Shown: positions 16,492 through 25,642, counted from the first letter of the stretch. The stretch: DNA of 64,000 nt from Paenibacillus_AA sp045062745 (GCF_045062745.1 NZ_JBJGED010000005.1:124001-188000); one strand, 5' to 3'. The notes: generated by a model not told the origin, from the sequence alone. Program-made: numbers and translations.

Positions 16492-17127
16492 ATGTACCGC
16501 GCACAATTGAAGGCAGGCACCCGAGACGCCTTCATTCGAGCCTTGGAGGAGGCCGGCTCTCCCTGGGGGCAGCGGTTAAGGCAGCGAGGGCTGCTTACAG
16601 GGACCTTGTTCGAGAGGGAGGGCGGTTTGTTCCTCTATCTCGAGACGGCAGATGAGGACTTCAAGTGGGATTGGCCCCTCAATTGCCTGGATTTCCTGGA
16701 ATCATGGCCCGGGGAGAATGGTGGCCGACGCTTGGCGGTTCCCATGCTCGACATTTACCACGATGGGGAAGGGGAAGCGCTCGAATCCCGCCGCGACGGG
16801 CGGAATGTGCGGGAGCGAATCGGCTCGCTGGCGCGGCTGAAGCCGGAGATGTACGGCAGCTACATCTTTTATCATTACGCCCAGCAGGAGGAGACGCCTA
16901 ACAGCTTCAACCCGACGTATATAATTGGCGCGCACGAGAACTGGATCTTCTCGTACCATGAACTACCGGCTCCGCAGGGCAGCCGCCAGTCGACGCGCAG
17001 GACGTGGCCCGCACCCATCGCGCCGACGAACTGGCACGAAGTGATGCAGCCGCACTTCATCCCATGGTCGATAGGGGAGCAGGGTCCAGTCCTGTGGGTC
17101 AGAATGACAGCCCTATGGACCTTCTAA
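16492..17127 (+). CDS. Mutarotase-like protein of the sugar locus
   Basis: The product is 211 residues from ATG 16492 (GAGGAG 4-9 bp before); ATG 16480, overlapping the lactonase stop, is the alternative. The N-terminal half (MYRAQLKAGTRDAFIRALEEAG, FLYLETADEDF) recalls the dimeric alpha/beta-barrel L-rhamnose/L-fucose mutarotases. The protein is about twice their length, with a second half ending HEVMQPHFIPWS. A mutarotase would supply the anomer used by the dehydrogenase. The family match is by pattern only and moderately weak. Confidence 0.72.
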   Translation: MYRAQLKAGTRDAFIRALEEAGSPWGQRLRQRGLLTGTLFEREGGLFLYLETADEDFKWDWPLNCLDFLESWPGENGGRRLAVPMLDIYHDGEGEALESRRDGRNVRERIGSLARLKPEMYGSYIFYHYAQQEETPNSFNPTYIIGAHENWIFSYHELPAPQGSRQSTRRTWPAPIAPTNWHEVMQPHFIPWSIGEQGPVLWVRMTALWTF

Positions 17128-17226
17128 CCCAAAGAGCCGGCCCAACTTAAACGAAATTCGTCCTGCAGCAGATCGTGCGTCAAACGCAGGAAGGAACAAA
17201 TTTTTCCTTGGAAGGGATGGAAGAGT

Positions 17227-20200
17227 ATGCTCAACAAGAAAGCAAATCTTCTAGTGATCGTCGCACTTTTGATCAATCTCCTTGCATTGCCTGTCATTCA
17301 GGCCGAATCCGGGTCACCGGAAACGGTCTTCTACGTAGCGGTGAATGGAAGCGATTCCAATCCAGGCACAATCGAAGCGCCCTTCCGCACCCTGGAAAAG
17401 GCGCGCGATGCCGTGCGTCAGCTGAAGAGCAGCTCCGGACTGCCGGCGGGCGGAGTGACCGTCTATCTGCGCGGCGGCACGTACGACCGCACCGCGAGCT
17501 TCCAGCTGGAGCAGCAGGATTCCGGCACGGCGGAGAGCCCGATTACGTACAAAGCGTTTCCCGGCGAAAGCGTCACGTTGTCCGGAGGTCAATCGCTCGA
17601 CAAGAGCTGGTTCACACCGGTCACGGACCCGGCGGTTCTACAGCGCATCATCTCGGCTGACGCCCGCACGAAGGTGCTGCAGGTCGATTTGCGCAGCCAC
17701 GGGATTACGGACTACGGTGTGATGAGCCGCCACGGTTATTACAAGGCGAACGACGTCAGCCAGGTTCCCCCGATGGAGCTGTACGTGGAAGGGCAGGGCA
17801 TGACGCTGGCGCGTTGGCCCAATACCGGCACGGTCCAGATGGGCGACATCATCGACCCGGGCCCGACACGCAAGGATCCCGATCTCCAGGATCGCGGCGG
17901 GACGTTCGGTTATACATACGATCGTCCACAATTTTGGACGCAGGCCGACGATATTTGGCTGGACGGCATTTTCGGCTATAGCTGGGAATGGTCGTACAAC
18001 AAGATCGCGTCGATCGATACGGTGAACAAGCGTATTACGCTGCGCTACGGCGAGATGAGTGGGCTGTTCAAGAACTGGTACCCGGATTTCCACTTCGCGC
18101 AAAATTTGCTGGAGGAAATCGACATGCCCGGGGAGTACTATATCGACCGCACCCAAGGGCTCTTGTACTTCCTCCCGACGGCATCTTTCGAGGCGGAACA
18201 GCCTAACATTACCGTCACAATGCTGAAGATGCCTATGATCAATGCGGTCGGGGTCTCGCATGTCACATTCGAGGACCTGACGCTGGAGAACGGCCGCGAT
18301 TCCGCTGTGGTCGTCATGGGCGGGGATCACGTGCTGATCAAGCAATGCGAGATCCGCAACTTCACGAACGGCGGCGTGCTGATCAACACTCAGAGCCGGT
18401 GGTTGTACAACGATTTCGCTACGGCGACAGGCGTCCATCACGGGGTGCTGAACAGCCACATCCATCATGTCGGCGGGACGGCGGTCATCCTGAACGGAGG
18501 CAGCCGAGACACGCTGGAGCCCGGGAACAACTATGTGGAAAACTCCCACCTGCACGATTTCGCCTACTACCACAAAGCGTACAACCCGAGCGTCATCTTG
18601 ACCGGCGTTGGCAACCGCGTGTCGCATAATGAAATTCACGATGCGCCGCACCCCGGGATTCTGATCTTCGGGAACGATCAACTGGTGGAGTACAACAACA
18701 TATACGATGTGTGCAAACTGTTCTCCGATCTAGGCGCGATCTACATGAATGCGGGCGAGACGCCGCAGCAGCGGGGGACGGTCATCCGGGGCAACTATTT
18801 CCACAATATCGGGGAATCGAAGGCCGGCGTGGAAGGGGTCTATCCGGACAATTTCACGATGGGGCTCACAATTGAGGGGAATATTTTCCACAAAATGGGC
18901 AATTCCGCGATCAAAAATAACGGCGGCGCGCACATCACAGCCCGGAACAATGTGTTCATCGACAGCAAGGTGCCTTACGATTATGCCGACCTGTATCTGG
19001 GTGACAATCCGAACGGGCAGATCGCCAAAAACTACATGCCGAAATGGCAGGCACTATTCGCGCAGAACAACAACTTCGTAGGTACGCCGTACTTGGTGAA
19101 ATATCCCGAGCTGGCCGACTTCTTTACGGAGGACCGGTATTACCCGAGGACGAACGTCTATCAAAATAATGTCATCTATAACCCCACCAAGCCGCGCAGC
19201 AGCACCACGAACGCGCAAGGGGCGTACGACAAATTCAATTTACTGCAATACGCGAACAACTGGGTGACGGACCGCGATCCGGGCTTTGTCAACCTAGCGG
19301 GAGGCGACCTCACGTTGAAAAGCGATGCGGAGGTGTTCCGGCAGATTCCCGGGTTCCAGCCGATTGCGTTCAACGAGATCGGGATTGTCGGGAAGGCAGG
19401 GCCGTATCTAGCCCCCGATACGATTCCGGTGCAAGCAGTCCGGGCGTATGACCATCAAGTGACGGTCGGCATCGGGAAGTCGTACGACCTTCAGACCGCC
19501 GTGCTGCCCTGGAATGCGTCCAACCCTCAGCTTCTGTTTGCCTCGAGCAACCCAGGTGTGGTCAAGGTCGACGCCAAAGGGACGCTCAAAGGAGTGGAAG
19601 TCGGCCAGGCGGTCGTCACGGTTACTTCCGCCGAAAATCCGGTGCTCCAGGACCAAGTGCAAATTGACGTCGAAGTAGGGGACGGCATCTACGAATATAC
19701 CGACTTCGAGACGGGCCGCAACAGCTGGCCGGTCGATCCGAACCGGGCTATCGTCGACGTGGGCGGCAACCATATGTATAAAGTACTGAAGGGCGCAACC
19801 GCCGTCTCGTCGAACGAATACGCCAATTACGAGCTTACGTTCAAGATGAAGACGCCGCCTACGTCGCCGAGCCTCGGGACGTTCTACATCTTCGACCGGC
19901 TCGGGCCGAACGGGGGCGACCGCGTGGGGTACCGCAAACTGGAGGATGGGACTTCGAAGTGGCTGCTTTATAACCCGGCATGGGCCACGGTCAAGGAAAT
20001 CAATGTGCCGTACGAAGACTTGGCGCCGAATACGGAATACAGCGTGAAGCTGCTGGTGAAGGGGGCTGACATCAGCCTCTATGTTAACGGCGTGCTGAAG
20101 CTAAAGGCGACCGATCCGTCGCACAATGCGTCAGGTACGGTCGGCTTCTATGCTGGCGGCTTCGACTACTTGCTATTCGACGACATCCAGCTGTCGGTCC

Positions 20201-22011
20201 CGACGACTAAGGTCTCCGGGCTGCTGCTGGACCGGACCAGTGCGAACCTCGGAGCGGACGAACGGCTGCAGCTGCAGGTGAGCTTCGATCCTTCCGATGC
20301 CGCCAATCGCACGGTTACATGGACGTCTAGCAATCCGAGCGCGGCCGTTGTGGATGCGAACGGGTTGGTAACTGCTGTCGGGCCGGGAGAAACTCTTATC
20401 ACGGTCACATCGGCGGACAATCCGCAAGCATTCGCGACAGCTCGAGTTGTCGTGTCCGACGTTCTGCTGCGGACCGACTTCGAATCCGGCGGAGGCGGCT
20501 GGCCCGTCGACCCGAACCGGAGCATCGTGAATGTGGACGGCAACCGCAAGTATCGTCTGCTCAAGGGGGCGTCCACCACATCGCCGCGTTCGTTCACGAA
20601 TTATCAACTGAAGTTCAAGCTGAAGACACCGGCCGTCATCTCGAGCGCCGCGACGTTCTATATCTTCGATCGTCTGGTGGGTGGGAGCGGTGACCGGATC
20701 GGGTATCGCAAGACGGCGGACGGTGCGTCGCAGTGGATTCTGTACAACGGCGCCTGGGCGACGGTGAAGAAATCCGATCTGCCGTATGAGGATTTGGCGC
20801 CGAACACGGAATACACCGTCGAGCTGATCGTAAACGGTGCGGATATCGGCTTGTATGTCGACGGCAAGCTGAAGCTGAGAGCCGCCGACCCGGCGCATAA
20901 TGCGACCGGGCAGATCGGCTTCTATGCCGGCGGCTTCGACAATCTGATCTTCGATGACATCGAGGTCACGCAGCTTCGCCTGCCGATCACGGAAGCGGCC
21001 GTCACTCCGCTGCAGCCGGACGGCACGAACGGTTGGTATGCCCACCCGATAACGGTGCGGCTGACGCCGGGCGCGCGCTCTTCCACTGTGACGGAGACCG
21101 TCTACAGCCTGGACGGCGGGGCGAGCTGGAGCCGCTACACGGCACCGGTCACGTTCGATCAGGACAGCGGGGGGATAGGACTCCTCTATAGGTCGACCGA
21201 TCTCTCAGGAAACGTTGAGACGCCGCACACACTCTCGCTTCGTCTGGACCGGACCGCACCGGTGACGACGGCGACCGTGTACCCCGAGCAGCCCGATGGG
21301 CTAAACGGCTGGTACATCACCCCTGTCACGGTGACCCTGAACGCGTCCGATGCGACATCAGGTGTGACGGACACAGTCTACAGCTTGGACGGCGGCGCAA
21401 GCTGGCTGCGGTACACGTCTCCGATTCAATTAGCACAGGACGGCAGCTACACGATCGCCTACCGGTCAACCGATCGAGCCGGGAATGTAGAGGCGGCAAA
21501 AACGATTCAAGTCCGTGTGGACCGTACGGCTCCGAACCTAACCGTCGTGCAGCCGCTGCCGGATCAGTCGTATGCGGACAGCGAGGAGCTGGTGCCTCAG
21601 GTGCTGGTGGCTGATAGCCTGTCGGGAGCGGATCCGACACAGCTTAAGGTGCGGCTCGACGGGCAGGATGTCGCCGTAGGAGCCCCAATCGCGCTGTATA
21701 CGCTCCCGCTCGGCACGCATGTACTCACTGCAAGCGCCCTCGATGCGGCCGGCAATAACGGAACGCTCGCAGTCTCGTTCCGCACCAGGGCCGATGCGGA
21801 TTCGCTGAAAGCGCTCATTGAGCGGTTCCGGGCGATTGCCTGGATCGATAATGCGGGCATCGCGAGCAGCCTGCGAGAGAAGGTGGAGAACGGAAGTCTG
21901 GAAGCTCTTATCCATGAGGTGGAAGCGCAAAGCGACAAGCATATTACTGTGGCGGCAGCCCAGGTGCTTATACGGGATGCACGGTTTATCCTGCAGGCTC
22001 AGAGAAATTAA
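17227..22011 (+). CDS. Secreted right-handed beta-helix protein, possibly GH141-like, with repeated accessory domains
   Basis: The protein has 1594 residues. A signal peptide (1-27) ends near QAES. A parallel beta-helix domain covers about 32-720 and starts FYVAVNGSDSNPGTIEAPF, a pattern shared with GH141 proteins (alpha-L-fucosidase or xylanase activity). A Big_2 domain (about 735-815) follows. Then a laminin-G/DUF1080-like domain appears twice (about 821-993 and 1079-1252), separated by another Big_2. Next come two OmpL47-like units (YSLDGGASW in each), an Ig-like domain (about 1436-1520) and a C-terminal FIMAH-like helical domain. This is an extracellular carbohydrate-active protein that would feed sugar to the enzymes upstream. 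A terminator follows. The enzyme class is inference. Confidence 0.9.
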   Translation: MLNKKANLLVIVALLINLLALPVIQAESGSPETVFYVAVNGSDSNPGTIEAPFRTLEKARDAVRQLKSSSGLPAGGVTVYLRGGTYDRTASFQLEQQDSGTAESPITYKAFPGESVTLSGGQSLDKSWFTPVTDPAVLQRIISADARTKVLQVDLRSHGITDYGVMSRHGYYKANDVSQVPPMELYVEGQGMTLARWPNTGTVQMGDIIDPGPTRKDPDLQDRGGTFGYTYDRPQFWTQADDIWLDGIFGYSWEWSYNKIASIDTVNKRITLRYGEMSGLFKNWYPDFHFAQNLLEEIDMPGEYYIDRTQGLLYFLPTASFEAEQPNITVTMLKMPMINAVGVSHVTFEDLTLENGRDSAVVVMGGDHVLIKQCEIRNFTNGGVLINTQSRWLYNDFATATGVHHGVLNSHIHHVGGTAVILNGGSRDTLEPGNNYVENSHLHDFAYYHKAYNPSVILTGVGNRVSHNEIHDAPHPGILIFGNDQLVEYNNIYDVCKLFSDLGAIYMNAGETPQQRGTVIRGNYFHNIGESKAGVEGVYPDNFTMGLTIEGNIFHKMGNSAIKNNGGAHITARNNVFIDSKVPYDYADLYLGDNPNGQIAKNYMPKWQALFAQNNNFVGTPYLVKYPELADFFTEDRYYPRTNVYQNNVIYNPTKPRSSTTNAQGAYDKFNLLQYANNWVTDRDPGFVNLAGGDLTLKSDAEVFRQIPGFQPIAFNEIGIVGKAGPYLAPDTIPVQAVRAYDHQVTVGIGKSYDLQTAVLPWNASNPQLLFASSNPGVVKVDAKGTLKGVEVGQAVVTVTSAENPVLQDQVQIDVEVGDGIYEYTDFETGRNSWPVDPNRAIVDVGGNHMYKVLKGATAVSSNEYANYELTFKMKTPPTSPSLGTFYIFDRLGPNGGDRVGYRKLEDGTSKWLLYNPAWATVKEINVPYEDLAPNTEYSVKLLVKGADISLYVNGVLKLKATDPSHNASGTVGFYAGGFDYLLFDDIQLSVPTTKVSGLLLDRTSANLGADERLQLQVSFDPSDAANRTVTWTSSNPSAAVVDANGLVTAVGPGETLITVTSADNPQAFATARVVVSDVLLRTDFESGGGGWPVDPNRSIVNVDGNRKYRLLKGASTTSPRSFTNYQLKFKLKTPAVISSAATFYIFDRLVGGSGDRIGYRKTADGASQWILYNGAWATVKKSDLPYEDLAPNTEYTVELIVNGADIGLYVDGKLKLRAADPAHNATGQIGFYAGGFDNLIFDDIEVTQLRLPITEAAVTPLQPDGTNGWYAHPITVRLTPGARSSTVTETVYSLDGGASWSRYTAPVTFDQDSGGIGLLYRSTDLSGNVETPHTLSLRLDRTAPVTTATVYPEQPDGLNGWYITPVTVTLNASDATSGVTDTVYSLDGGASWLRYTSPIQLAQDGSYTIAYRSTDRAGNVEAAKTIQVRVDRTAPNLTVVQPLPDQSYADSEELVPQVLVADSLSGADPTQLKVRLDGQDVAVGAPIALYTLPLGTHVLTASALDAAGNNGTLAVSFRTRADADSLKALIERFRAIAWIDNAGIASSLREKVENGSLEALIHEVEAQSDKHITVAAAQVLIRDARFILQAQRN

Positions 22012-22029
22012 AGAAGAACCCTCATAAAG

Positions 22030-22070
22030 CGAAGCGACGGCTGCATCTGCGGCACGTCGCTTCGTTTTTT
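22030..22070 (+). terminator. Terminator after the beta-helix gene
   Basis: A perfect 10-bp stem (22030-22039 with 22055-22064) is followed by six T residues. Confidence 0.9.
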
Positions 22071-22163
22071 AAGCGCGCCATTTTCCAATTGCTCCACATA
22101 ACGTCTGATTTATTTTTCCCGAAATGTAAAGCCTAAAGGATATCCTACGAAAGGAGTGAAGTT

Positions 22164-22781
22164 GTGAAAACATTAAAAATTTCATTAGCGACAGTTTGTT
22201 TGTCTGCCCTTGTGGTGTCGGGGTGCACCATGAATAGAGCGAATCGGACAACGGATCAAGTCCGTAACAATGTAGCTCAGAATCAATATCGAGGACTTGC
22301 TCTCCCTCATGCGCCTCATGTGACTCCACATGTTACGCCTCATGGGCTGGGAACCACTCACCATGGAATGGGGACTACTGGACTGGGAACTGTCCCTCAT
22401 GGATTGGGAACGACTCCTCATGGATTAGGAACGCGAGATCATACTGCACGCATTTATACAGGTACTGGCACCGCTCCTAGTTATAGTGATGTCCCAACTA
22501 CGGAATGGTATGCAGATTACATTAATTGGGGCTCCGGTTTGGGACTTGTTGACGGATATCCGGACGGCACGTTTAAGCCTGATAACCCCCTCTCACGTGC
22601 GGAAATCATGAAGATTATCCGCATGATGGCAGATAAGGGATACATCACGGTCCCGACGGGTCCGGCGCCTAGCCCAAGCCCTACGCCATCCCCATCGCCA
22701 TCGCCAAGCCCAAGCCCTACAGCGACACCAGCGCCGACTGAAAGTCCTGCACCGACGCCGAGTCCTTCCCCAACTCCATAA
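22164..22781 (+). CDS. Lipoprotein with His-Gly-Thr repeats, one SLH domain and Pro/Ser tail
   Basis: The protein is 205 residues from GTG 22164, with AAGGAG upstream. The lipobox LVVSGC puts the lipidated Cys at 21. Residues about 45-95 are degenerate repeats around PHGLGTT with many His. A single SLH domain follows (about 106-155; SDVPTTEWYADYINWGSGLGLVDGYPDGTFKP). The last 45 residues alternate Pro with Ser or Thr. SLH domains bind pyruvylated wall polymer, usually in sets of three, so one copy on a lipid-anchored protein is unusual. The His repeats could bind metal. No function is known. It stands alone before a terminator. Confidence 0.85.
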   Translation: MKTLKISLATVCLSALVVSGCTMNRANRTTDQVRNNVAQNQYRGLALPHAPHVTPHVTPHGLGTTHHGMGTTGLGTVPHGLGTTPHGLGTRDHTARIYTGTGTAPSYSDVPTTEWYADYINWGSGLGLVDGYPDGTFKPDNPLSRAEIMKIIRMMADKGYITVPTGPAPSPSPTPSPSPSPSPSPTATPAPTESPAPTPSPSPTP

Positions 22782-22802
22782 GCTTTTGCCCTCATTCAGT
22801 CG

Positions 22803-22831
22803 AGCACGGCCTAACAAGCCGTGCTTTTCTT
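22803..22831 (+). terminator. Terminator after the SLH lipoprotein gene
   Basis: An 8-bp perfect stem (22803-22810 with 22818-22825) is followed by a T-rich tract. Confidence 0.85.
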
Positions 22832-22902
22832 AACCCTTTATCAAAGAGGATATAGTAAAATGTACATAAATCTCATGATCCTGGGTGTAGAAGGGGGATT
22901 CC

Positions 22903-23070
22903 ATGTCCATTATACTTTTGTCGAGGAGCCACTCGAGTCCCACTGCCTCAGCGGACCGGAGGCTTCTTCGTATCAGTCGGACATATCCGTATGGTAAAAT
23001 AACCGTAATATGTGACTCCGGTTGCGATGTGTTGCAATCGGTCTGTATGGAAAATGGAGGTTACGCCTAA
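22903..23070 (+). CDS. Possible 55-codon small ORF abutting the next gene
   Basis: AAGGGGGA precedes ATG 22903, and the frame runs 55 codons to TAA 23068-23070, immediately followed by the ATG of the flavoprotein gene at 23071. The predicted peptide contains ICDSGCDVLQSVC, with three Cys near its C terminus. The next gene's ribosome binding site (GGAGG) lies inside this ORF, an arrangement that allows translational coupling or a regulatory leader peptide. It is too short to judge coding potential by eye. Confidence 0.35.
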   Translation: MSIILLSRSHSSPTASADRRLLRISRTYPYGKITVICDSGCDVLQSVCMENGGYA

Positions 23071-24255
23071 ATGAGACGACTGATCGATCAATATATCCGC
23101 AATGAGAAGGAGCAGGAGCGCGCCGATCGGGTCGAAGCGATAGCCGCACGTTTCGCCGAACGGGCATCTGTTCATGACCGGGATGGGTCGTTCCCATTCG
23201 ACAATTTTGCCGAGCTGCGCGAAGCCGGTTACTTGAAGCTGACCGTGCCGACCGACTACGGCGGAGACGGTATTTCGCTCTACGAGATGGTCGCGCTGCA
23301 GGAGAGGCTGGCCTATGGAGACGGTTCTACCGCACTGGCGGTCGGCTGGCATATTGGCCAGGTCATGCATATCTCGGCGACCGGCAAATGGCCGGACACG
23401 CTGTTCCGCGAGCTGTGCCGGGATATTGTGAGTAACGGGGCCATGATTAACACATTTGCCAGTGAACCCGCTTCGGGAAGCCCGAGCAGGGGCGGACGGC
23501 CAGAGACGACCGCCATACGTACGGAAGGCGGGTGGCTGCTGTCCGGACGGAAGACATTCAGCACGTTATCGCCGATCCTGGACCGGTTCGTCGTCTCCGC
23601 CTACATCGCCGAGGAGGAACGTGCGGACGATTTTCTGGTGTTCAAATCGGATCGCGTCACGGTGGTGGAGACATGGAACACGCTCGGCATGCGCTCTACC
23701 GGAAGCCACGACGTCGTCCTGGACAACGCGTTCGTTCCGGACAACGCCAGGCTCTCGGTTGGCCGCAGATCGACGGTCGATGATGGAGGCGGATGGCTGC
23801 TGCACATTCCCGCCTGCTATATCGGTATCGCCTTGGCGGCGCGCGATTATGCCGTTCGCTTCGCGAGCGAGTACCGGCCCAACAGTGTGTCGGGGCCGAT
23901 CGCCGGGCTGGTCACAGTGCAGCAGCAGCTCGGACTGATGGAGGCGGAGCTGCGTACGGCTCGCAGCGTGCTATATGCGGCCGCCGAACGATGGGACCGG
24001 GTCCCCACAGAGGTCCGGACCGAGTTGAAACCGGAGCTAGGCTTGGCCAAATATGTGGCGACGAACGGTGCAATCCGGATCGTCGATCTGGCGATGCGCA
24101 TCGTCGGCGGCGCCAGCCTGTCCAAGACGATGCCCTTGGAGCGGTACTATCGCGACGTTAGGGCCGGGCTGCACAATCCGCCGATGGACAACAATGTGCT
24201 TCAGTTGCTGGCCGCGGACGCCATGCGGGAGATGGCGGGAGGGGACCCTTCGTAA
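23071..24255 (+). CDS. Acyl-CoA-dehydrogenase-fold flavoprotein (DszC/SfnB/YdbM-like)
   Basis: The protein has 394 residues with the acyl-CoA dehydrogenase layout: an N-terminal helical part (FAELREAGYLKLTVPTDYGGDG), a central beta domain (FASEPASGSPSRGG, LSGRKTFSTLS, GMRSTGSHDVVLD) and a C-terminal helical part. The C terminus (YYRDVRAGLHNPPMDNN) resembles the DszC/SfnB/YdbM subgroup, which includes reduced-flavin monooxygenases acting on organosulfur compounds, rather than true beta-oxidation enzymes. A sulfur role would fit the nearby metE but is inference. The start is ATG 23071, directly after a possible small ORF. Confidence 0.82.
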   Translation: MRRLIDQYIRNEKEQERADRVEAIAARFAERASVHDRDGSFPFDNFAELREAGYLKLTVPTDYGGDGISLYEMVALQERLAYGDGSTALAVGWHIGQVMHISATGKWPDTLFRELCRDIVSNGAMINTFASEPASGSPSRGGRPETTAIRTEGGWLLSGRKTFSTLSPILDRFVVSAYIAEEERADDFLVFKSDRVTVVETWNTLGMRSTGSHDVVLDNAFVPDNARLSVGRRSTVDDGGGWLLHIPACYIGIALAARDYAVRFASEYRPNSVSGPIAGLVTVQQQLGLMEAELRTARSVLYAAAERWDRVPTEVRTELKPELGLAKYVATNGAIRIVDLAMRIVGGASLSKTMPLERYYRDVRAGLHNPPMDNNVLQLLAADAMREMAGGDPS

Positions 24256-24268
24256 TTGCTCCATATTG

Positions 24269-24610
24269 TTAACCGTTTGTGGACGAATTTTCCGTACGAT
24301 TGTTTGAACAATGATAATTTTTTAAAAGCTCTTCAACCGGTATCCCATTAATCTTCATCCCTTCCAGTTCACAATCAAGGATCTCAATATGGCTAAGGTC
24401 ACAGTTTGAAATCCGACTCCCCCTAAGATTGCAATGCTCGAATCGGGTCGGCTGACCTGCGGTTGCCGGATTGTAGTGGGGATCTCCTTCTTCAGGGATC
24501 CCTACGTTATGGAGGTAGGCACCGCCCATTTGTGCTCCGTCAATTTCAAGTTTGCTCAGGTTGGCATTCGTTATTTTGGTTCCCACGAGGGATACGTCCT
24601 CCGATGCCAA
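24269..24610 (-). CDS. Pentapeptide-repeat protein, probably N-terminally truncated
   Basis: The 113 residues show pentapeptide-repeat periodicity (ANLSKLEIDGAQMGGAYL; CNLRGSRISNCDLSHIEILDCELEGMKI). The tail ELLKNY is typical of a Bacillales family whose members I recall as clearly longer. The only in-frame start is TTG 24610, with no ribosome binding site, and a TGA lies 13 codons further up. The sequence between still reads like family protein (RIRCALASEDVSL). The 5' half therefore seems to be lost, with the divergent aldo-keto reductase gene starting 49 bp away. Its function is unknown and it may be a remnant. Confidence 0.68.
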   Translation of the reverse strand: MASEDVSLVGTKITNANLSKLEIDGAQMGGAYLHNVGIPEEGDPHYNPATAGQPTRFEHCNLRGSRISNCDLSHIEILDCELEGMKINGIPVEELLKNYHCSNNRTENSSTNG

Positions 24611-24658
24611 AGCACAACGAATTCTAACAACGATAAATCACAAGGAGCGTGTTCGCGA

Positions 24659-25642
24659 ATGGAATATGTTAAACTTGGCCGCAGTGGACTTGAAGTTTCC
24701 CGAATTTGCCTGGGCTGCATGAGCTACGGGATCCCTAATCGCGGGTCGCATCCGTGGACACTGGATGAAGAGCAGAGCAGGCCGTTTATTAAGCGGGCGT
24801 TAGAGCTGGGAATCAACTTTTTCGATACGGCAAACGTTTATTCGGATGGTACAAGCGAAGAGATTGTCGGCCGCGCCCTGAAGGATTTCACATCCCGTGA
24901 CGAGGTTGTAATTGCGACAAAAGTGCACGGGCGTGTACGTCCCGGACCTAACGGCGCCGGACTGTCCCGCAAAGCGATTATGAGTGAGATCGATCATAGC
25001 CTAAGACGGCTTGGCACCGATTACGTCGATCTATATCAAATTCACAGATGGGACAACGGTACGCCGATCGAGGAGACGATGGAGGCGCTCCACGATGTAG
25101 TGAAAGCCGGCAAGGCTCGCTATATCGGGGCTTCCTCGATGTATGCCTGGCAGTTCCTCAAAGCGCAGCATGTCGCCGAACGCAACGGCTGGACTCGGTT
25201 CGTCTCGATGCAAAATTATTTGAACTTGCTATACCGGGAAGAAGAACGCGAGATGCTGCCGCTTTGCCAGGAAGAGCAGATCGGGGTCATTCCATGGAGC
25301 CCGCTTGCGCGCGGCCGTCTAACTCGGGATTGGGAGGAGCAAAGCGCCCGGTCGGAGGCGGATGAATTCGGAAAAGCGCTCTATGCGAAAACCGCCGATG
25401 CGGACCGCAAAGTCGTAGAGCGGGTCGCCGAGATCGCCTCGAAGCGCGGGATTCCCCGAGCGCAGGTCGCACTGGCATGGGTGCTGCAGAAAGGGCCGGT
25501 GACGGCGCCGATCATAGGGGCGACCAAGGCTCATCATTTGGAGGATGCCGTCGCCGCCTTGTCGGTGAGACTGACGCCCAATGAAGTCGCAAGCCTGGAA
25601 GAGCCTTATGTGCCGCACCCTGTCATGGGCGGGTTAAACTGA
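24659..25642 (+). CDS. Aldo-keto reductase
   Basis: The protein is 327 residues from ATG 24659, with AAGGAG 12-17 bp before it. The catalytic tetrad is visible: Asp and Tyr in FFDTANVYSDG, Lys in IATKVHG and His in YQIHRWD. Cofactor-site sequences WSPLARGRLTRDW and PIIGATKAHHLEDAV are also present. It is an NADP(H)-dependent oxidoreductase of the YajO/Tas-like branch, with no substrate evident. The longer upstream reading frame overlaps the pentapeptide gene and lacks a start signal. The LysR gene follows after 27 bp, so the two may be co-transcribed. Confidence 0.9.
   Translation: MEYVKLGRSGLEVSRICLGCMSYGIPNRGSHPWTLDEEQSRPFIKRALELGINFFDTANVYSDGTSEEIVGRALKDFTSRDEVVIATKVHGRVRPGPNGAGLSRKAIMSEIDHSLRRLGTDYVDLYQIHRWDNGTPIEETMEALHDVVKAGKARYIGASSMYAWQFLKAQHVAERNGWTRFVSMQNYLNLLYREEEREMLPLCQEEQIGVIPWSPLARGRLTRDWEEQSARSEADEFGKALYAKTADADRKVVERVAEIASKRGIPRAQVALAWVLQKGPVTAPIIGATKAHHLEDAVAALSVRLTPNEVASLEEPYVPHPVMGGLN

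Noticed and set aside
20173..21045. Minus-strand open frame of 290 codons opposite the beta-helix gene
   Set aside because: Antisense shadow of a repetitive secreted-protein gene.
22320..22440. Short repeats resembling an array
   Set aside because: They encode the PHGLGT repeats of the lipoprotein; no constant repeats with variable spacers, so not CRISPR.
22517..22795. Gly-rich minus-strand frame opposite the Pro/Ser repeat tail
   Set aside because: Low-complexity antisense of the tail repeat, not a gene.
22981..23000. AATAACCGTAATAT as a third LysR operator upstream of the flavoprotein gene
   Set aside because: Half-site spacing differs from the two good matches.
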